NCBI RefSeq assembly: GCF_042427585.1
Contig: NZ_JBHMFC010000011.1
Span: 1 to 64,000, forward strand
DNA: 64,000 bases
Reading direction: 5' to 3'
Origin: Pseudalgibacter ostreae
GTDB taxonomy: Bacteria; Bacteroidota; Bacteroidia; Flavobacteriales; Flavobacteriaceae
Position 1 is the first letter of the stretch, and each line of letters opens with the position of its first letter. Under the pieces are notes generated by a model, which had not been told where the DNA came from, did not search any database, and saw only the letters and a list, made by a program, of their open reading frames with translations. Of the stretch, positions 58,935 to 64,000 are shown in pieces. Both the position numbers and the translations under genes were made by a program.

Positions 58935-60725
58935 ATGCCAAAACATACTATTTTTAAGCAGATTTTAATCTGGAGAGCAAAATACATCTCCCATAGGCAG
59001 TTTGTTTATATACTAAGTATCATCATTGGTTTTACCTCGGGTGTTGGGGCAGTAGTCTTGAAAAACCTCACGCACTTTATCCAACATGCACTAGAAGGAA
59101 AATTAATAAAAGATTACCATCATGCGTTTTACTTTTTGTTTCCTATTTTGGGCCTTACCCTTGTGTATGTAAGCATCAAATATATTATAAGAAATAAAGT
59201 AAGCCATGGGATTCCCTCTACATTATATGCTATTTCAAAACGAAAAGGTGTAATGAAACGGTACCAAATGTTTGGCTCCATTTTAACAGCGCCACTCACG
59301 GTTGGCTTTGGAGGCTCTGTTGGTTTAGAAGGTCCTACCGTAGCAACTGGCGCTGCTATAGGGTCTAATATTTCGAGAATGTTTCATATGAACCAGACCA
59401 CTCGAAATCTGCTAATTGGTTGTGCTGCTGCCGGCGCTATGAGTTCTATTTTTAAAGCCCCTATTGCGGCCATTATCTTTGCTATTGAAGTGTTTAGTTT
59501 AGACCTAACCATCGCCTCTATGCTCCCACTTCTACTAGCATCATTATCCGCTATTTTAACCTCTTATTTTTTCTTCGGAAACGATATTCTTTTACCCTTT
59601 CAAATTGAAGACAAGTTTGTTATTACCGACGCCCCCTTTTATATGATTTTGGGGGTATTTGCTGCCTTAACCTCTATTTACTTCACACGGGTTTATGATA
59701 GTATCCAAAGCTTCTTTGACAAAATAGCGTCTCCAGTTAAAAAACTGATTATTGGCGCTGTGGGCTTAGGCATTCTCATTTATTTTATTCCCCCACTTTA
59801 CGGAGAGGGCTTCGATGTTATCAATAACCTTATCGCCGGTAACCCCGAAAAAGCACTGCAGAATAATTTCTTGCATATGGATACGACCAATATTTGGATA
59901 GTGGTATTGCTTTTAGCAGGCTTAGTGTTTTTTAAAATTATAGCTAGTGCTTTAACCTTCGGGGCTGGAGGAGTGGGTGGTATTTTTGCTCCAACGCTTT
60001 TTATGGGAAGCATTATGGGAAATTGCATTGCCAAAATCATCAACAATTGTGGACTTTTTAAAACAGCAATTTCCGAAAGTAATTTCACATTAGTGGGTAT
60101 GGCTGGTGTTTTAGCTGGTGTTTTACACGCGCCCCTAACTGCTATTTTCTTAATCGCAGAACTTACAGGAGGGTACGAGCTTTTTATACCTTTAATGCTT
60201 ACCGCCACTATTTCATTTGGTATCACAAAATATTTCAGTCCGCATTCCGTCTACAATATGGAGCTTGGTAGAAAAGGCGAACTCATTACCCACGATAAAG
60301 ACCACGCTGTCCTTACCCTCATGAATATTAATAAGGTTATCGAAACCAACTTTATAAGCATCCACCCAAAAATGACCTTAGGGGAGATGGTACAACAGGC
60401 CGTTATAAAATCAAATCGAAACATCTTTCCTGTTGTCCATAAAAAAGACCATACGCTACGGGGCGTTATTCTATTAGATGATTTAAGGCCGATTATGTTT
60501 GATCAATCTTTATACGATGATATGACGGCGACAGACATCATGCAACCAGCGCCAGAAATTATAGACCTAGATAATGATAAGATGACCGATATTATGAAAA
60601 AATTCCAGGATAGTAGCGCTTGGAATCTACCGGTAACCAAAGATGGTGTGTATTACGGTTTCATTTCAAAATCTAAACTATTAACGGCTTACAGGCGCCA
60701 ACTGATTACCTTACAAGGAAAATAA
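58935..60725 (+). CDS. CLC-type chloride channel/antiporter with CBS domains, copy 1
   Basis: A 596-residue CLC membrane protein (about residues 20-440) with a C-terminal CBS pair (about 465-590). The anion-path motifs are SHGIPS (88-93), GLEGP with the gating glutamate Glu132, and GGIFAP. The internal proton-path position, Glu203 in the E. coli antiporter, appears to be Val186 (FAIEV), as in channel-type CLCs. I start at the ATG at 58935, since a TTG at 58920 lies within the aspS terminator. A close paralogue follows in tandem and differs at the gating glutamate. Whether it is a channel or an exchanger cannot be settled by sequence. Confidence 0.9.
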   Translation: MPKHTIFKQILIWRAKYISHRQFVYILSIIIGFTSGVGAVVLKNLTHFIQHALEGKLIKDYHHAFYFLFPILGLTLVYVSIKYIIRNKVSHGIPSTLYAISKRKGVMKRYQMFGSILTAPLTVGFGGSVGLEGPTVATGAAIGSNISRMFHMNQTTRNLLIGCAAAGAMSSIFKAPIAAIIFAIEVFSLDLTIASMLPLLLASLSAILTSYFFFGNDILLPFQIEDKFVITDAPFYMILGVFAALTSIYFTRVYDSIQSFFDKIASPVKKLIIGAVGLGILIYFIPPLYGEGFDVINNLIAGNPEKALQNNFLHMDTTNIWIVVLLLAGLVFFKIIASALTFGAGGVGGIFAPTLFMGSIMGNCIAKIINNCGLFKTAISESNFTLVGMAGVLAGVLHAPLTAIFLIAELTGGYELFIPLMLTATISFGITKYFSPHSVYNMELGRKGELITHDKDHAVLTLMNINKVIETNFISIHPKMTLGEMVQQAVIKSNRNIFPVVHKKDHTLRGVILLDDLRPIMFDQSLYDDMTATDIMQPAPEIIDLDNDKMTDIMKKFQDSSAWNLPVTKDGVYYGFISKSKLLTAYRRQLITLQGK

Positions 60726-60953
60726 AATCTCGATATCTGGACGGCATTTTACATTAAAGATACCTATCAGGCATAATAAGACTGTGCATTTCTTACCCCC
60801 TTTTTTTGGCTTTACGGCAATAATCTATTCAGGAAGCATTGCTAATTTTGTTATATTCGCTAAAAAAAGCTTGATGATAAGCCATGATTTAAATCCATTT
60901 TTTTAAACCCTTTAAAATGAGTCCTACTTTATAGCATATTTTTTAATAAACAT

Positions 60954-62738
60954 ATGTCCTTTAAATTCAAAAGTTTACTGTCCAAGTTCTTAGTTTGGAA
61001 ATTAAAATATATTTCTGAGCGTCAATTTGTTTATTTCCTTAGCATTTTAGTTGGGATTTTAGCAGGTATGGGAACTGTTGTGCTTAAAAACCTGACCCAT
61101 TTTATTAGAACGCTCTTTGAATTAGATTTTTTTAGGGACTACCAAAATTCCCTATATTTTATTTTCCCGATTATCGGATTGCTTTTAGTTTATATCATCA
61201 AGCAAACTTGGTTAAAAAAACATATAGGTCACGGTATTTCAACAACCTTGCACGCCATTTCAAAGCTAAATGGCATTATTCCAAAGTACAACATCTATGC
61301 GGCTTTAATTACCGCTCCGCTCACAGCTGGATTTGGTGGGTCTGTTGGTTTACAAGGTCCCGCTGTAAGTGTGGGCTCTGCTTTAGGATCCAACTTGGCT
61401 CTACTCTTTCGTATGAGCCCTAAAACGCGTATGCTTTTAATTGGCTGTGCTTCTGCTGGCGCCATGGCATCTATGTTTAAAGCCCCTATTGCTGCTATTA
61501 TATTTGCAGTAGAAATTTTTAGTTTAGACATTGCCTTCGCATCCTTAGTGCCTTTATTATTAGCCTCTATCTCGGCAGTATTAACGTCTTACATGTTTTT
61601 AGGCACAGATGTCTTGCTGCATTTTGAATTGACAGATGAGTTTAAAATGAACCATATTGCCTTTTATATTCTTTTAGGATTGGCAACCGCTTTGGCTTCT
61701 GTATATTTTTCAAAAGTTTACTTCACAATCACCAACTTTTTTAAACAGTTTAAAAGTCGTGCATTGCGCTTATTGATTGGTGGCTTGGCTATCGGTACGA
61801 TGCTCTTTTTTATACCACCACTTTATGGAGAGGGCTATGGCATTACCAATAACCTTCTTAAAGGCGACCATTTAGCAGCAATAGGTGTTACGCCACTACA
61901 TATAGACCTCACGAATATATGGATTGTAATCGGCTTGTTATTAGGTATTTCTGTATTTAAGGCCATTGCGATGACGATTACTTTTGGTGCAGGTGGCGTT
62001 GGCGGTATATTTATTCCCACGCTGGTTATGGGTAGTGCATTAGGCAATGCCTGCGCAAAAGTTATTAATAATTTAGGTTTTGATTTTAATGTATCTGAAT
62101 CTAATTTTACATTAGTGGGCATGACAGGCCTTATGGCCGGTGTGCTCCATGCCCCATTAACCGCTATTTTCTTAATTGCTGAAATTACAGGAGGTTATGA
62201 GCTTTTTGTACCACTGATGATTGTAGCCGCCATCTCATTTAGCATTACAAAATATTATGTTTCCCACTCTATTTACACCCTTCGGCTTGCCGAACGTGGC
62301 GAGCTGATGACGCATGATAAAGATAAAAACGTACTTATGGTTTTAGATATCGATACCGTTATCGAAACCAATTTCATAATATTAAAACCTGAAATGAAAC
62401 TCGGAGAGATCCTTAAAAATGCAGTTGCAAAGTCTTCTCGGAATCATTTTCCTGTGGTAAACGACTATCATGAATTTTTAGGCGTTGTACGTTTAGATGA
62501 CATTAGGCACATGATGTTCGATGCAGACTTATACAATACCGTGGATGCTTCAAGCCTCATGCAAACCGATTCTGGAATAATTGATTATCACGCAGACTCC
62601 ATGAACAGTATTATGGATAAGTTTAAAGCCAGTGGCGTATGGAATTTACCCGTAATAAAAGACGGCAAATACTATGGTTATATTTCAAAATCCAAATTAC
62701 TTACTGCATACAGACAACAATTGATTAAATTTACCTAA
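60954..62738 (+). CDS. CLC-type chloride channel with CBS domains, copy 2 (gating Glu replaced by Gln)
   Basis: A 594-residue paralogue of the preceding gene, alike along its whole length including the C-terminal CBS pair (about 465-590). The selectivity motif GREGP reads GLQGP here: codon CAA at 61353-61355 gives Gln134 in place of the gating glutamate. In the E. coli protein, neutral substitutions at this position abolish proton coupling. The first selectivity motif is GHGIST, with Ser in place of Pro, and the internal proton-path position is Ile187. It looks like a constitutively uncoupled anion pathway or a subunit that pairs with copy 1. It is separated from copy 1 by 228 bases with no gene and no clear terminator; TATATTCG at 60852-60859 is a weak -7 candidate. 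Confidence 0.9.
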   Translation: MSFKFKSLLSKFLVWKLKYISERQFVYFLSILVGILAGMGTVVLKNLTHFIRTLFELDFFRDYQNSLYFIFPIIGLLLVYIIKQTWLKKHIGHGISTTLHAISKLNGIIPKYNIYAALITAPLTAGFGGSVGLQGPAVSVGSALGSNLALLFRMSPKTRMLLIGCASAGAMASMFKAPIAAIIFAVEIFSLDIAFASLVPLLLASISAVLTSYMFLGTDVLLHFELTDEFKMNHIAFYILLGLATALASVYFSKVYFTITNFFKQFKSRALRLLIGGLAIGTMLFFIPPLYGEGYGITNNLLKGDHLAAIGVTPLHIDLTNIWIVIGLLLGISVFKAIAMTITFGAGGVGGIFIPTLVMGSALGNACAKVINNLGFDFNVSESNFTLVGMTGLMAGVLHAPLTAIFLIAEITGGYELFVPLMIVAAISFSITKYYVSHSIYTLRLAERGELMTHDKDKNVLMVLDIDTVIETNFIILKPEMKLGEILKNAVAKSSRNHFPVVNDYHEFLGVVRLDDIRHMMFDADLYNTVDASSLMQTDSGIIDYHADSMNSIMDKFKASGVWNLPVIKDGKYYGYISKSKLLTAYRQQLIKFT

Positions 62739-62777
62739 TGTTTATAAAAAACTGTTTCAGATAACGCAAAAACCATC

Positions 62778-63014
62778 ATGAAATACCTCATCTTATTATT
62801 GACTATCGCTGCATTTACAAGTATTATTTTAGGATTTACTATAGATGTGATATACGCTCAAAAACTTATAGGTTTTGGTGTTATAGGATTGTTTATCGTG
62901 GTGTTTCCATTATTTTCTTATTACCGTTGGAAAGATAAAAACCCAAAAGATTATATGCTTACTAAAGAAAATTTAGATAAAATGCGGGACAGTCAAAAAG
63001 AAAACAAATATTAA
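62778..63014 (+). CDS. Small two-helix membrane protein
   Basis: A 78-residue protein with two hydrophobic helices (about 3-25 and 30-48) and a basic, charged C-terminal tail (YYRWKDKNPKDYMLTKENLDK). It follows the second CLC gene by 39 bases and may be co-transcribed. I do not recognise a family name. It is probably a real gene, judging by a good start, codon use like its neighbours and a hydrophilic tail. Confidence 0.6.
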   Translation: MKYLILLLTIAAFTSIILGFTIDVIYAQKLIGFGVIGLFIVVFPLFSYYRWKDKNPKDYMLTKENLDKMRDSQKENKY

Positions 63015-63041
63015 AATTCTAGAATGAATTTAAGTTAACTC

Positions 63042-63491
63042 TTAATTTAAATTCCTTTTTTCAATAAAAAACCGTTTCAAAAGAGCCGAAGCTTCCGCTT
63101 CTAAAATACCGCCTTTAATAGTCGTTTTAGGATGCAATGTTGTTTTTAAGTTTATACAACCACGCTCCACATCTCGAGCGCCGTAAATAATATTAGAAAT
63201 CTGACTCCAATACAGCGCTCCTGCACACATTTGACAAGGCTCTAGTGTTACATATAAGCTACATTTTTGAAGATACTTACCTCCTATAAAATTAGCTGCT
63301 GCAGTAATGGCTTGCATTTCCGCATGTGCAGTAACATCGTTTAACGTTTCGGTTAAATTATGTCCTCGTGCAATTATTCTATTATCAATCACAATTACGG
63401 CCCCCACAGGAATCTCACCCTTTTCAAAAGCAGCTTCGGCTTCTTGAAGGGCACGTTTCATAAAATAGGTGTCGTCAAAAGGTTGTATCAT
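63042..63491 (-). CDS. tadA: Nucleoside/tRNA adenosine deaminase (TadA-like)
   Basis: A 149-residue zinc deaminase. The catalytic motifs are TAHAEMQAI (zinc His and proton-shuttling Glu) and LEPCQMCAGALYWSQI (two zinc cysteines), with RGHNLTETLNDVTAHAE between. This is the pattern of TadA, which makes inosine at position 34 of tRNA-Arg, and of the closely similar guanine deaminases; TadA is more likely but not certain. I start at the ATG at 63491 (MIQPFDDTYFMKRAL); an upstream in-frame ATG at 63518 would lie next to the -7-like box TATTTTTG (complement of 63516-63523). Confidence 0.85.
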   Translation of the reverse strand: MIQPFDDTYFMKRALQEAEAAFEKGEIPVGAVIVIDNRIIARGHNLTETLNDVTAHAEMQAITAAANFIGGKYLQKCSLYVTLEPCQMCAGALYWSQISNIIYGARDVERGCINLKTTLHPKTTIKGGILEAEASALLKRFFIEKRNLN

Positions 63492-63515
63492 ATAAAGAAG
63501 CTTTATGTTTAAAAT

Positions 63516-63537
63516 CAAAAATACGATTTCAAATTTA
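63516..63537 (-). promoter_or_regulatory. Two overlapping -7-like boxes for the deaminase gene
   Basis: TATTTTTG (complement of 63516-63523) and TAAATTTG (complement of 63530-63537) both fit TAnnTTTG. Neither has a clear -33 partner. Confidence 0.35.
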
Positions 63538-63574
63538 AGTAATGATTTTTATAACGCTTTTAACCTTAAACAAA

Positions 63575-63607
63575 AAAAGGTGCTCAACACTAAGCAGAAC
63601 ACCTTTT
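63575..63607 (-). terminator. Terminator of the right-edge lipoprotein gene
   Basis: AAAAGGTG (63575-63582) pairs with CACCTTTT (63600-63607); on the minus strand it follows the stop at 63629 and runs into a T-rich tail. Confidence 0.75.
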
Positions 63608-63628
63608 GTTATTTTATATATAAACAGT

Positions 63629-64000
63629 TTAGCCTTTAATATAAGTCGTTACATATGTAGACGTATGAGTTCCCCCTCCCTCTTCTTCTATATCTATATA
63701 TTTAATAATAAGCTTCTTAGATGTTAATTCCAGAATTTCTCCTGAATCACCATCTGAATTCAAGTTTGTTCCATTCACACTATAAGGCCTTGGATTACTC
63801 TCATAAACATCTTCACAATTATCACCAAAATACTCCTTATAAACATATGTGGTTTCGCTAAATATAATTTCTTCAGGGCAATCACCGTCTTCTACATACT
63901 CTATACCGTCCTCAAAATCTGATATCAGGATCCATTTACCAATTAAATTGGATGCAGAATAACTAGGGTCGTCGTCACTACTACAAGACAATACGAAACC
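63629..64000 (-). CDS. Lipoprotein with lipocalin-like domain, 5' end outside the window
   Basis: The C-terminal 123 residues of an exported lipoprotein. The reading frame is open to the window edge and begins GFVLSCSSDDD, which looks like the end of an SpII lipobox with the lipid-bearing cysteine, so only the signal peptide is cut off. LIGKWILISDFEDG resembles the start of the lipocalin-like domains common in flavobacterial lipoproteins. Two cysteines (DGDCPEE and GDNCEDV) could form a disulfide. The function is unknown. Confidence 0.7.
   Translation of the reverse strand, partial: GFVLSCSSDDDPSYSASNLIGKWILISDFEDGIEYVEDGDCPEEIIFSETTYVYKEYFGDNCEDVYESNPRPYSVNGTNLNSDGDSGEILELTSKKLIIKYIDIEEEGGGTHTSTYVTTYIKG

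Overview
The window looks like a chromosomal segment of an AT-rich member of the Flavobacteriaceae (Bacteroidota). This rests on several things: Bacteroidota-type promoters (a TTTG -33 box about 19 bases before a TAnnTTTG -7 box, seen cleanly before rplM, tRNA-Gln and the tetR gene), a DUF2723 membrane protein, the ExbB/small membrane protein/ExbD/ExbD cluster, PorT-like and DUF5686-like outer-membrane barrels, short SpII signal peptides followed by Asp/Lys-rich linkers, and a flavobacterial ECF sigma factor with a membrane-bound partner. No genus is claimed.

Layout. 1-6.3 kb: a decayed transposase tail, tRNA-Gln, a DUF2723 glycosyltransferase-like protein, a polysaccharide deacetylase, a thioredoxin-fold protein without its cysteines, and a membrane metallophosphoesterase. 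6.3-13.8 kb: a decayed gap, polA, then a type II restriction-modification cassette (Eco47II-like nuclease and a convergent cytosine methylase carrying an HTH domain), a divergent 2-hydroxyacid dehydrogenase and an aspartate dehydrogenase. 13.8-17.1 kb: ABC-F ATPase and NhaA. 17.1-21.8 kb: the core translation block rplM-rpsI-rpsB-tsf-pyrH-frr. 21.8-34.8 kb: an outer-membrane barrel, an RND-type exporter, asnS, rpoN with a coupled membrane protein, a PorT-like barrel, the exbB/exbD operon, tRNA-Ser, asparaginase and TatD. 34.9-42.9 kb: an accessory locus with an anti-sigma/ECF sigma pair on one strand and, divergently, a lipoprotein, a tiny membrane ORF, a PKD/barrel protein, a TPR-CHAT caspase-fold protease and a retropepsin-like protease. 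43-50.2 kb: sucB-sucA, a small barrel, a cytochrome c lipoprotein, a small hypothetical protein and a polyprenyl synthase. 50.3-57 kb: a TetR-controlled tripartite RND efflux operon under a 15-bp-arm palindrome. 57-64 kb: aspS, two tandem CLC channels that differ at the gating glutamate, a small membrane protein, a TadA-like deaminase and a truncated lipoprotein at the right edge.

How it works together. Most of the window is housekeeping: translation, TCA cycle, isoprenoid synthesis, ion homeostasis and envelope. The accessory parts are the restriction-modification cassette, the efflux operon and the sigma/CHAT locus. The last is the best candidate for a little-described system: an envelope-anchored caspase-like protease is encoded next to a cytoplasmic aspartic protease and opposite a sigma/anti-sigma switch whose anti-sigma partner has a periplasmic TPR domain. 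The link between the two halves is an inference from gene order. Coordinates of coding regions include the stop codon.
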